The notes under the pieces were generated by a model. The model made no database searches, was not told the DNA's origin, and was given only the letters and a program-made list of their open reading frames with translations. A DNA stretch of 48,847 nucleotides from JBHHYR01 sp046757585 (lineage in GTDB: Bacteria; Desulfobacterota; Binatia; HRBIN30), in assembly GCA_046757585.1 (NCBI GenBank), contig JBHHYR010000006.1, positions 1 to 48,847 on the forward strand. The letters run 5' to 3'. Each line of letters starts with the position of its first letter. Position 1 is the stretch's first letter. Of this stretch, positions 25,516-33,185 are shown piece after piece. Both the position numbers and the translations under genes were made by a program.

Positions 25516-26265
25516 ATGGCTGATGTCAAGATGCCGCTCACAGCGCATCTGGAAGAGCTGCGCTGGCGCCTCATCAAGGCGTTGCTGGCGATCGCCGTTG
25601 GATTCGCCGCGTGCTACAAGTTTGCTGACTGGTTGTTCCGGCTGCTGACCCGGCCGCTGCTGGCGCTCAACGTCGGCAACGGACCCGACGCAGAGGTTGT
25701 CCACTTGATCGGCACGGGCGTGGTGGAAGCGTTCTTCACCAAGCTCAAGGTCTCGCTCATCGCGGCCATTTTCTTGACGAGCCCGGTGATTCTATACCAG
25801 CTCTGGCGGTTTGTTGCGCCGGGTCTGTACGCGCAGGAAAAGCGGTACGCCGTTCCCTTCACCGTGTGCGGTACAGTTTTTTTCGTCGTGGGAGGCTGGT
25901 TCTGCTACACCATGGTCTTACCCGTCGGCTACCGGTTCTTCATCGAGCAGTACGCCACAATCAGCGTTAACCCCGAGATTCGGATCAGCGAGTACTTGTC
26001 ATTCACGGCCCGTATGCTCCTGGCGTTCGGGATCACCTTCGAGCTACCGGTCATCACCTTCTTCCTGGCCCGTCTCGGCGTCGTGACCCACCGCACGATG
26101 CTCGGCTACGCCCGGTACGCCATCTTACTGATCTTCATCATGGCAGCTATGCTGACGCCGGGGCCCGATGTCGCCTCCCAATTGCTGATGGCGGGGCCGC
26201 TGCTCGTCCTGTATGCGCTGAGCATCGCGGTCGCCTACGTCTTCGGCAAGCCACGAACGTCCTGA
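25516..26265 (+). CDS. tatC: TatC, Sec-independent translocase core
   Basis: 249 residues, six predicted transmembrane helices, normal length. N-terminal MPLTAHLEELRWRLIK is the conserved cytoplasmic segment that binds the twin-arginine motif; FVAPGLYAQEKRYA and the LTPGPDVASQLLMAGPLL region near the C-terminus are typical. ATG directly follows the tatA/B stop, with GGAG inside the upstream gene, so translation is coupled. TatC recognises the Tat signal and organises the pore. It is convergent with the DUF4911 gene, only 16 bp away. Confidence 0.95.
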   Translation: MADVKMPLTAHLEELRWRLIKALLAIAVGFAACYKFADWLFRLLTRPLLALNVGNGPDAEVVHLIGTGVVEAFFTKLKVSLIAAIFLTSPVILYQLWRFVAPGLYAQEKRYAVPFTVCGTVFFVVGGWFCYTMVLPVGYRFFIEQYATISVNPEIRISEYLSFTARMLLAFGITFELPVITFFLARLGVVTHRTMLGYARYAILLIFIMAAMLTPGPDVASQLLMAGPLLVLYALSIAVAYVFGKPRTS

Positions 26266-26281
26266 GAGTACGACCAGCCGG

Positions 26282-26554
26282 TCAGTCGATTTCGCGCAGT
26301 AGCCAGTCATCCGCCTCGACCAGCGGCGGCGCCACCTCCACGCATGCGATCTCGGCTTGCAGCTGCCGCAGGATCTCACGCGCGGTGGGCAGGAAGTCCT
26401 GCGTCACGAGGACCACGACGACCGCGGTATGGCGCTCCAGGGTCCGGACGATGCCAACGCCCTCATACGACTCGAGCAAGAACTTCACCAGCGCGATGTC
26501 CGCCGGTGCAACCCGCAGGTACAGAGGGGCGAGCAATGCAGGCGAGGCCATCAT
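26282..26554 (-). CDS. DUF4911-type small protein
   Basis: 90 residues with the pattern of DUF4911: LYLRVAPADIALVKFLLESY, then GVGIVRTLERH, a hydrophobic strand AVVVVLVTQDFLP, and a helix with ILRQLQAEI. The fold resembles a small ferredoxin-like alpha/beta sandwich, perhaps a ligand-binding or regulatory domain; function unknown. The start overlaps the YdcF-family stop by 4 bp (ATGA), so the two are translated together. ATG three bases later is equally possible. It is convergent with tatC. Confidence 0.65.
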   Translation of the reverse strand: MMASPALLAPLYLRVAPADIALVKFLLESYEGVGIVRTLERHTAVVVVLVTQDFLPTAREILRQLQAEIACVEVAPPLVEADDWLLREID

Positions 26555-27213
26555 GAACTCGCAGGCAGTCTCTCACGCAGCCGCCACCGGTCAATGAGGA
26601 GAAAGTTCAGCAGCTTGCCGTATTCGACCACCACCCGCCTGACGAAGGCGCGGTGGCGCCACCAGGTATCGGCAGCAAACGGATCGTAGCGGGACGGGCA
26701 GACAGTGATCTTGAGCCTATTGCCAGCAAAGGTGCGAAAAGTCAGGCCCGCGCGGCGTGTGTGGATCTTGGAAGTGACGAGCAGGATCGACGTGATCTGA
26801 GACTGCTGCAGATACGCAATCAGCGCTTGGGCTTCTGCCACGGTGCTCGACGTTCGTGTGGGCATCACCGCAATGGCACTGTCGGGTACACCGAGTTGTG
26901 CAGCGACCGCGCGGTTCTGCTCATCGTGCTCCGGCACGGTGGCGCCGCGGGCCCGCAGCGCTCGCAAGCCGGGTAGCTCATGTTCCCGTGTCAGAATGAT
27001 GCGCGGCGCCAGATGCGCTTGGTACAGGTCAACGGCCTCGAGGATGCGGTCGGGCAGGGAGCCCGACAGGACCACAATGGCGTCGGCCCGTTGCGGCACG
27101 TCGCGCACGACCAGGTAGCCGCCAATGGCTTGCAGGAGCGGCCTGCGCGCCACGTACGCCACCGGCACCGCGGCCAGCGTTCCCAGCAGAAGCCCGACCA
27201 GGACGCGTCGCAC
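26551..27213 (-). CDS. YdcF/SanA/ElyC (DUF218) family membrane protein
   Basis: 220 residues. An N-terminal transmembrane helix (VLVGLLLGTLAAVPVAYVA) precedes the DUF218 alpha/beta domain: RADAIVVLSGSLPDRILEAV is the diagnostic first strand-loop-helix, TRTSSTVAEAQAL matches the conserved TxxxA segment and LLVTSKIHTRRAG the downstream strand. Family members act in envelope integrity (ElyC affects lipid-carrier use, SanA vancomycin barrier); the biochemical activity is not settled. GTG at 27213 is forced, since the frame is closed by TGA 9 bases upstream. Coupled to the DUF4911 gene; 29 bp after the acyl-CoA ligase. Confidence 0.85.
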   Translation of the reverse strand: MRRVLVGLLLGTLAAVPVAYVARRPLLQAIGGYLVVRDVPQRADAIVVLSGSLPDRILEAVDLYQAHLAPRIILTREHELPGLRALRARGATVPEHDEQNRAVAAQLGVPDSAIAVMPTRTSSTVAEAQALIAYLQQSQITSILLVTSKIHTRRAGLTFRTFAGNRLKITVCPSRYDPFAADTWWRHRAFVRRVVVEYGKLLNFLLIDRWRLRERLPASS

Positions 27214-27242
27214 GGTTCACGCCCGCGTGTTGCGGTCCATGG

Positions 27243-28826
27243 TTACTCGCGCGTTTGCGGCGCTGGTGACGCGAACCCGCGTGCGGCCTGTTGTCCCGGC
27301 CGTCGCTCGCGGCTGGCCGCCACGAACTGCTCGCGCAGCACCGCCTTTTGTACCTGCCGGGTCGCCGCGGTCCGTGGCAGCGCGTCGACGAACCGCACGT
27401 AGCGTGGTTTCTTGAAGCCCGCCAGCCGGCTGCGCACATGGGCGATCACCTCCGCTTCCGACAGCCGGTAACCGCCTCGGGGCACTACCACCGCCAGGAC
27501 CGATTCTCCCCAGTCTGGATCCGGCACGCCGAGGACGGCGGCTTGGGCGATCCCCGCATGCGCGAGCAAGACACGCTCGACCTCCGCCGGGAAGATGTTC
27601 TCGCCGCCGCTCTTGATCATTTCCTTCTTGCGGCCTGCGATGAACACGAAGCCGTCCTCGTCCACCACCCCCAGGTCGCCGGTATGCACCCATCCGCCCC
27701 GCAGCGCGGCCGCGGTTTCGTCCGGCATCTGCCAGTAGCCGCGCATCGCGAACTCGCTGCGGCAGACGATCTCACCCACCGTTCCCGCGGGCAACTCGTC
27801 GTCGTGGCCATCCACAATGCGCAGTTCCACGTTGAGCGCCGGGCGCCCCACCGACCCAGGCTTACGCCACAGATCAGCCGGTCGCAGGGTCGCGACCGGC
27901 CCAGCTTCCGTGGATCCGAAGATGATGAAGAGGTTCGGGTTCCGAAACCGCTCGACGATGCGGCCGATTTGCTCCTGTGTCATGACGGACGTGCCGCTCG
28001 CCAGCACACGCAGGGATGACAAGTCGAATCGCTCGAAGTCGGGCAGATCAAGCATGAAATTGTACAGCGTCGGCACGGCGTAGAGGTACGTCACGTGCTC
28101 GCGCTGAACCGCCTCGAGCATCGCCCGCGGGTCAGCCCGCTCCATGATGATGACCGTACCGCCGTCGTGCCAGAAGCCGAGGGGCAACGCCCACCCTCCC
28201 ATGTGAAACATCGGAAACATGCTGAGGCCAATGTCGTCTTCCGACAAGCCGGTCACCTGGTGCGCGTGTGCCGCTTGCAGGAAATAGGCGCGATGGGACA
28301 GCAACGCCCCCTTCGGCCTTCCCGTAGTCCCACTGGTGTACAGCATGACGTGTGGATCTTGCTCGTCCACAAACTCCAACGGCTCGTGCCCAGGATACCC
28401 GTCGAGCCAGGCACGAAACGCCCGGCCCGCCAATGAGCGGTAGTGCCGGACGCATGGCCAGCAGCCGCGAAGGCGGCGAATCGTTGCGCCAAATTCCGGT
28501 CCATACAACACCACAACCACGGCGGCGTGCGCGACGACGTACTGGACCTCGTCGTCCTTGAAGCGCGCGTTGACCGGCACGAGGATGGCGCCGAGCTTGA
28601 TGCAGGCAAAGTACGCTAAGGGATACTGGACGCAATTGTTGGCGAGAACGGCGACCCGCTCGCCGCGGCGCACACCCAAGGCGCGCAGGGCGTGTGCCAG
28701 ACGGTTGACCCGGTCGTTGAACTGGCCATACGTGACACGTGCCGTGCCAATGACGTAGGCGGTCTGCTCCGGCCGCACCCGGGCGTGACGGCGCAGGATC
28801 TCACCGAGGACCAGCACACGGCGCAC
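27243..28826 (-). CDS. Acyl-CoA synthetase (AMP-forming, ANL superfamily)
   Basis: 527 residues from GTG 28826. Core motifs: VMLYTSGTTGRPKGALLSH (the P-loop-like A3 motif), a FGSTEAG A5 motif, a GWVHTGDLGV A7 motif, RKKEMIKSGGENIFP (A8 hinge) and the catalytic Lys in a C-terminal motif near RTAATRQVQK. It activates a carboxylic acid as acyl-AMP, then acyl-CoA; the HMGGWALPLGFW region suggests a medium or long acyl or aromatic acid. Starts at 28817 (GTG) or 28937 are possible; none has a clear ribosome binding site. It could feed the crotonase/P450 route, but it lies 18 kb away. Confidence 0.9.
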   Translation of the reverse strand: MRRVLVLGEILRRHARVRPEQTAYVIGTARVTYGQFNDRVNRLAHALRALGVRRGERVAVLANNCVQYPLAYFACIKLGAILVPVNARFKDDEVQYVVAHAAVVVVLYGPEFGATIRRLRGCWPCVRHYRSLAGRAFRAWLDGYPGHEPLEFVDEQDPHVMLYTSGTTGRPKGALLSHRAYFLQAAHAHQVTGLSEDDIGLSMFPMFHMGGWALPLGFWHDGGTVIIMERADPRAMLEAVQREHVTYLYAVPTLYNFMLDLPDFERFDLSSLRVLASGTSVMTQEQIGRIVERFRNPNLFIIFGSTEAGPVATLRPADLWRKPGSVGRPALNVELRIVDGHDDELPAGTVGEIVCRSEFAMRGYWQMPDETAAALRGGWVHTGDLGVVDEDGFVFIAGRKKEMIKSGGENIFPAEVERVLLAHAGIAQAAVLGVPDPDWGESVLAVVVPRGGYRLSEAEVIAHVRSRLAGFKKPRYVRFVDALPRTAATRQVQKAVLREQFVAASRERRPGQQAARGFASPAPQTRE

Positions 28827-28941
28827 GCTACACGGGGCACCAACCGATGGCAACGGCCGGGCGAGCGGACATCCCTCGCAGCGACCGTTGGCCTGCACGG
28901 GCGGGGACACACGTCGGCGGACTGTGCCGCAGGTCACCGGC

Positions 28942-28978
28942 TTGCATCAAGTGGGCCATATGTAATATACGATATACT
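28942..28978 (+). promoter_or_regulatory. AT-rich candidate promoter of secreted-protein copy 1
   Basis: A short AT-rich island contains TTGCAT (28942-28947) 18 bp before TATACG (28966-28971), and a further TATACT (28973-28978) without a matching -35. It is followed by a GC hairpin, CGGGGC-CGGT-GCCCCG (28985-29000), then the leader shared with copy 2. The exact -10 box is uncertain. Confidence 0.4.
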
Positions 28979-29005
28979 GCTGACCGGGGCCGGTGCCCCG
29001 CGGAG

Positions 29006-29056
29006 AATCTTCCAACGTCGGCCAGGGCGCTACGTTCACTGGCCAGAGGAGGGACG
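29006..29056 (+). promoter_or_regulatory. 51-nt conserved leader, copy 1
   Basis: Matches 30822-30872 at 49 of 51 positions. It contains GGCCAG (29020-29025) pairing with CTGGCC (29039-29044), ending right before the AGGAGGG ribosome binding site. The hairpin is untouched by the two differences, which fall in its loop. It may control translation or RNA stability of both paralogs; recent duplication alone would also explain the match. Confidence 0.5.
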
Positions 29057-29058
29057 GT

Positions 29059-30513
29059 ATGAAGAAACCCACTGAGGCTGCATGGTACCGCCAGGCATAT
29101 CGCGCCACGGCGATTGTCACGTTCACACTCCTGGCTGGACTCGCCCCGCGAGCCGCCCACGCGGCATGCGTTGGCGACTGCAATGCCGATGCACAGGTCA
29201 CCGTCAACGAACTCATCATGATGGTGAACATCGCGCTCGGCAACGCAGATGTGTCAACTTGTACGCCGGGTGACGCCAACGGCGACGGCGGGATCACCGT
29301 CAACGAAATTGTGACAGCCGTGAATAACGCGCTGAACGGCTGCCCACCCGAGGCAGGCTTCTGCGGTGACGGCGTGGTGAATACGGATCAGGACGAGGAT
29401 TGTGACGACGGCGGGATCTGTATCGGCGGCTCGAAGGCCGGAACCCCGTGCACGTCGGAAGCGGAGTGTGGCGGCGACAGCGAGAAAGGCGTGTGCCTCG
29501 AAGGCCCGAACGCGCAGCGGCTGTGCAGCGCGGACTCCGAGTGCCCAGGCAGTACATGCGTGCGTTGCCGGACCTTCGGTGGTGACGGCTGCTCGGCCAA
29601 CTGCACGAACGAAACGGAAGTCGCCACGACGTTGGTTTCCGGTGAACAGGCTGGACTGGAAATCGTGCCGGGGACCAGCGGCTTGCTCGTCAACGCCATT
29701 GGTTTGACACTGCCACTCCCGCTCGTGGGGACTCAGACCTTCATCGTCGGGCGAGAGCGAAACGGCAGGATCGCAGTGGCTCTGAAACCCGAAGGACTCC
29801 AGTTGGAACGCATCCCGGTCCAGGCACTCGTCTGCGCCTGCATCCGGGGGACAGGATTCAAGACCTGTGGTGGCACCCAGCTCGATGCTGATGGTCAGCC
29901 CTCGATCAACTGTACCCCCGGCGAGACGGCGGGTGAAAGCAAGTGCGCCGGCCTCGCACCGTGCACCTACGTCTTCGGACCGGGCAACTCCGGCGCAGGC
30001 GTCATCGGATGCGCAAGTTTGAACGACGTCAACTTCAGCACGACCCAAGACGGCTGCGAGTCGGGACCGTGCGACGGCCTGGAGGGCATGTCGGGGCCGG
30101 TCATTACGGAGCGTCTGCCGGGAGTCGGTGGACCAGGCTCGATGCTCCTCTATACTGCCTCCGCCATCGGCATCGGCGTCGGTCTCTGCACGGGGACAGA
30201 CGCAAGCATCGTGGGTCCAGACGGGGAGTTTTGCACCGACGACGACCCGCAAATTCCAGATGATGCGGCCTCGCCACGCGGCTTGAGCAACGTGCAGCTC
30301 TTGACGACAGGCACCGCCACAGCGTTCGTAGCGAACGCGAACTTGTTCGCGGGTGAAGATAACGGGCCTTTCTCCGCCACGGGAAACCCCGTCGCCTGCA
30401 GCGACGTGGCCAGCGGCACGTTGTCCGGCCTCGCACTTGCGGGCGCGTTCACGGCCCTCGAGCAGCCGGCAATAGGTGACATCGTGGTGAACAGCACGTT
30501 TGTCACGCAGTAA
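29059..30513 (+). CDS. Secreted Cys-rich protein with dockerin-like EF-hands and split DUF4215 motif, copy 1
   Basis: 484 residues. Signal peptide (AIVTFTLLAGLAPRAAHA), then two dockerin-like calcium loops: DCNADAQVTVNE (40-51; loop position 6 is Ala, not Gly) and DANGDGGITVNE (72-83). A DUF4215-like Cys motif starts as FCGDGVVN...DEDCDDGG (101-119) and finishes as GGDGCSANC (174-182), but about 55 residues with their own Cys pairs are inserted between the halves. The C-terminal 290 residues are Cys-containing, beta-rich and unassigned. ATG 29059 has AGGAGGG upstream. A near-copy follows. Likely outer-surface or secreted; T2SS export is an inference. Confidence 0.82.
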   Translation: MKKPTEAAWYRQAYRATAIVTFTLLAGLAPRAAHAACVGDCNADAQVTVNELIMMVNIALGNADVSTCTPGDANGDGGITVNEIVTAVNNALNGCPPEAGFCGDGVVNTDQDEDCDDGGICIGGSKAGTPCTSEAECGGDSEKGVCLEGPNAQRLCSADSECPGSTCVRCRTFGGDGCSANCTNETEVATTLVSGEQAGLEIVPGTSGLLVNAIGLTLPLPLVGTQTFIVGRERNGRIAVALKPEGLQLERIPVQALVCACIRGTGFKTCGGTQLDADGQPSINCTPGETAGESKCAGLAPCTYVFGPGNSGAGVIGCASLNDVNFSTTQDGCESGPCDGLEGMSGPVITERLPGVGGPGSMLLYTASAIGIGVGLCTGTDASIVGPDGEFCTDDDPQIPDDAASPRGLSNVQLLTTGTATAFVANANLFAGEDNGPFSATGNPVACSDVASGTLSGLALAGAFTALEQPAIGDIVVNSTFVTQ

Positions 30514-30821
30514 GCACTAGACCGCCGCGCGGGCGGCACGTCGCGACGCGCCGCCCGCGTGCGGGTCCAGCCAATCCCAGATCTCACCGCTCTTCGGGCC
30601 AACCCGCAGAACTGCTTGCGCGACTCTCCGTTGCGGAAACCTGGCCAGCCCGCGGGAAGCACCGACCACGTGGCGGGCGACTCGCGCTGCCAACCCTGTA
30701 ACGACCGTTCGTGTGCGAACTCGCAAAAACACGAGCCGGTCTTGACGAACGACATAGGTTTGTAGCAAATCAGATGGCAGGAGAATGCCGCATCTGGAAA
30801 AGCGGTTCGGTGCGTCGCGTA
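30514..30821. other. Spacer between the tandem secreted-protein genes
   Basis: About 310 bp with the hairpin at 30528-30559 and no credible reading frame. TTGACG at 30742-30747 could be a -35 box, but no good -10 follows at 15-19 bp, so I could not fix the copy 2 promoter. The spacer shows no evident similarity to the region before copy 1 until the shared leader begins at 30822. Confidence 0.5.
30528..30559 (+). terminator. Strong GC hairpin after copy 1, possible terminator
   Basis: CGCGGGCGGC (30528-30537) and GCCGCCCGCG (30550-30559) form a perfect 10-bp stem with a 12-nt loop, 15 nt after the stop codon. No T-run follows, so it may be a weak or Rho-assisted terminator, or an RNA-stabilising 3' structure. 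Confidence 0.5.
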
Positions 30822-30872
30822 AATCTTCCAACGTCGGCCAGGGCGGTACGTTCGCTGGCCAGAGGAGGGACG
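30822..30872 (+). promoter_or_regulatory. 51-nt conserved leader, copy 2
   Basis: Same element as 29006-29056, ending 2 nt before ATG at 30875, with the GGCCAG/CTGGCC pair kept. Two base differences from copy 1 lie in the predicted loop. Confidence 0.5.
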
Positions 30873-30874
30873 AA

Positions 30875-32329
30875 ATGAAGAAGTCAGGTCAGTCAGCGTG
30901 GTACCCCCTTGCATCTCGCACCATGGTGATCGCCGCACTGGGGCTCGTGGTTGCACTCGCCCCACGTGTGGCACGCGCCGTCTGCGTCGGCGACTGCAAT
31001 GGCGACGGGCAGGTGACCGTCAATGAACTGATCACGATGGTGAACATCGCGCTCGGCAACGCCGATGTGTCGACGTGCACTGCAGGCGACGCCAACGGCG
31101 ACGGCGGGATCACCGTCAACGAAATTGTGACGGCGGTGAATAACGCACTCAACGGCTGTCCACCCGAGGCAGGCGTCTGCGGCGACGGCGCGGTCAACGC
31201 CGACATGGACGAAGACTGTGACGACGGCGGGATCTGTATCGGCGGGTCAAAAGCCGGGACACCCTGCACGTCGGAGGCGGACTGCGGCGGTGATGCCGAG
31301 GAAGGCGTGTGCCTCGCAGGCGCAAAGGCCAACACGGTGTGCAGCTCGGACGCCGACTGCCCGGCCAGCACATGCGTACGTTGCCGGACATTCGGCGGGG
31401 ATGGGTGCTCAGCCAACTGCACCACCGAGTCGGAAGTCACCGCGACGCTGGTAGCGGGACAAGCGCTGGGCCTTGACATCGCCGAGGGGACCAGTGGCGC
31501 AGTCGTCCACGGCGATATCCTCACAATCCCGTTGCCGCTGTCCGGCACCCAGACGTTCATCATCGGGCGTGAACGCAATGGCCAGATTGCCGTCGCGCAG
31601 AAGCCGGACGGCATCCAGCTGCCTCGCATTCCCGTGCAGACACTCGCCTGCGCGTGCGTGCGTGGCACGGCACTGCGGACCTGTGGCGGTACGCAGTTCG
31701 AGGCCGATGGTGAGCAATCGACGAACTGCACCCCCGGCGAGACCAACGGCGACAGCGAATGTGACGGCCAGAAGCCATGCACGTATGTGTTCGGACCGGG
31801 CAACTCCGGATTGGGCACCATCGGCTGCGAAAGCTTGGCCGGCGTGGACTTTATGATCACGCAAGATGGCTGCGTGTCGGGGCCCTGCGACGGGTTTGAG
31901 GGCATGGCCGGTCCTGTCGTCACCGAGATCCTACCGACTGTCGGCGGGCCGGGGTCGGAGCTGCTGTTCTCCGCGTCGGCCATCGGGGTCGCCACGGGTC
32001 TGTGCACGGGGGCGGATCCCACGGTGTACGGCCCAGACGGCGAGTTCTGCACCGACGATGACCCGCAGCCTCCGGACGATCCGACATCGCCCCGCGGTCA
32101 GACCGCGGTGCAACTGCTGACGACGGGCACGGCCACCGCTTTTATACCGAACGCCAACTTGTTTGCTGGCAACGACGTAGGACCGTTCTCCAGCACGGGT
32201 AAAACGGTCGCCTGTAGTGAGGTGGCAAGCGGCAACCTCTCCGGAAGCGTGCTTGCCGGGGCGTTCACGTCGTTGATGCAGCCGACGACGGGTGACATCG
32301 TGGTCACCAATTCCTTTGTCACGCAGTAG
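30875..32329 (+). CDS. Secreted Cys-rich protein with dockerin-like EF-hands and split DUF4215 motif, copy 2
   Basis: 484 residues, the same length as copy 1 and colinear with it throughout; I judge roughly three-quarters identity by eye. Signal peptide (VIAALGLVVALAPRVARA), calcium loops DCNGDGQVTVNE (canonical, with Gly at position 6) and DANGDGGITVNE, the split CGDG...DCDDGG / GGDGCSANC motif with the same inserted Cys block, and the same C-terminal beta-rich domain ending in SFVTQ. The Cys residues align between copies. The first calcium loop is intact here and altered in copy 1. Copy-specific change is spread along the gene, so the duplication is not very recent. Confidence 0.82.
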   Translation: MKKSGQSAWYPLASRTMVIAALGLVVALAPRVARAVCVGDCNGDGQVTVNELITMVNIALGNADVSTCTAGDANGDGGITVNEIVTAVNNALNGCPPEAGVCGDGAVNADMDEDCDDGGICIGGSKAGTPCTSEADCGGDAEEGVCLAGAKANTVCSSDADCPASTCVRCRTFGGDGCSANCTTESEVTATLVAGQALGLDIAEGTSGAVVHGDILTIPLPLSGTQTFIIGRERNGQIAVAQKPDGIQLPRIPVQTLACACVRGTALRTCGGTQFEADGEQSTNCTPGETNGDSECDGQKPCTYVFGPGNSGLGTIGCESLAGVDFMITQDGCVSGPCDGFEGMAGPVVTEILPTVGGPGSELLFSASAIGVATGLCTGADPTVYGPDGEFCTDDDPQPPDDPTSPRGQTAVQLLTTGTATAFIPNANLFAGNDVGPFSSTGKTVACSEVASGNLSGSVLAGAFTSLMQPTTGDIVVTNSFVTQ

Positions 32330-32611
32330 AAGGTAGACCTACCGGCAGCGGGCGGCCCGGTGTCACTGTATCCGGGGGTCGGTGCTCAGGTTGGAGCTGG
32401 GGCCGCCCGACCCGCCATGTGCGTCGCCCGCGGCTACCCCCCGGCAGCGGCGGCGTTCTTAGGTCGCGAAGGGGCTTGCTCAGCGTGAGAACATCCCAGG
32501 TCCGGTTGCACAGCATACTGGAAGCCACACGCGTCCCAACCTGATTTTCAAGCCCCGGACGCGGAGGTGCGGCAGCGGCACGAGTCCTGCTACGACTCCG
32601 AATCAGCTGGC
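32330..32611. other. Intergenic region, nothing recognised
   Basis: About 280 bp between the secreted protein and the CBS gene. Frames here are Arg/Pro/Gly-rich shadows. I see no convincing hairpin with a T-run and no promoter pair with good spacing, although a promoter for the CBS gene is expected here. Confidence 0.4.
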
Positions 32612-33124
32612 ATGGATGTGCGCCACCACATGAGCCGTCATCCGGTGACTGTTGAGCCTGGCGACAGTCTCCACAAGGTCCAGCTGCTGATGCGGCAGGG
32701 CCACGTGCGCCGCCTTCCGGTGCTTGACAACAACCGAGTCGTCGGCATCGTCACCGACCGGGACATCTGGGAGCGGAGTCCGTCGCGGGTCGCCGACTCG
32801 GAACACCCGAGCGATCAGGGGCTCATGGACCATCTGCGCGTCATGGGTGTCATGACCTTGCAGCCCGTCACGGTCGCGCCCGGCACTTCGATCGTCGACG
32901 CGGCGCGGTTGCTACGGGTCGCCAGGGTCGGGGCGTTGCTGGTTGTCGAGGCCGGTGAGCTCCTGGGCATCATCACCAAAGCCGACCTGATCGATGCGCT
33001 GATCGGTGCGGTCACAGCTGCCGCGGACGCCTCAGCCAGCAGTGTGTCGGAGAAAGGCCCGCTCGCGGTTCGACGAGGCTCTTCCCAGCGAACTCGAAGG
33101 GCTCAGCACGAGGGGCCGAACTAG
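32612..33124 (+). CDS. Tandem CBS-domain protein
   Basis: 170 residues with two CBS motifs: MSRHPVTVEPGDSLHKVQ through LPVLDNNRVVGIVTDRDI (about 7-55), and MTLQPVTVAPGTSIVDAA through LLVVEAGELLGIITKADLI (about 82-130). CBS pairs bind adenosine nucleotides and act as energy or redox sensors, usually regulating another protein; none is fused here. The C-terminal tail is Ser/Arg-rich and probably disordered. ATG 32612 gives the family-typical N-terminus; a GTG at 32567 has a closer ribosome-binding-type sequence. Convergent with the sigma-54 activator. Confidence 0.88.
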   Translation: MDVRHHMSRHPVTVEPGDSLHKVQLLMRQGHVRRLPVLDNNRVVGIVTDRDIWERSPSRVADSEHPSDQGLMDHLRVMGVMTLQPVTVAPGTSIVDAARLLRVARVGALLVVEAGELLGIITKADLIDALIGAVTAAADASASSVSEKGPLAVRRGSSQRTRRAQHEGPN

Positions 33125-33185
33125 CCTTGGTCGGCCGCGTTTTCGGCTGGCAAACGGCCTTGCTCGGAGGGGCTCTAGGATGCCA

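Noticed and set aside
30889..32052. 387-codon minus-strand frame antisense to secreted copy 2
   Set aside because: Ser/Pro-rich shadow; the same strand over copy 1 is not equally open, so it is not conserved between paralogs.
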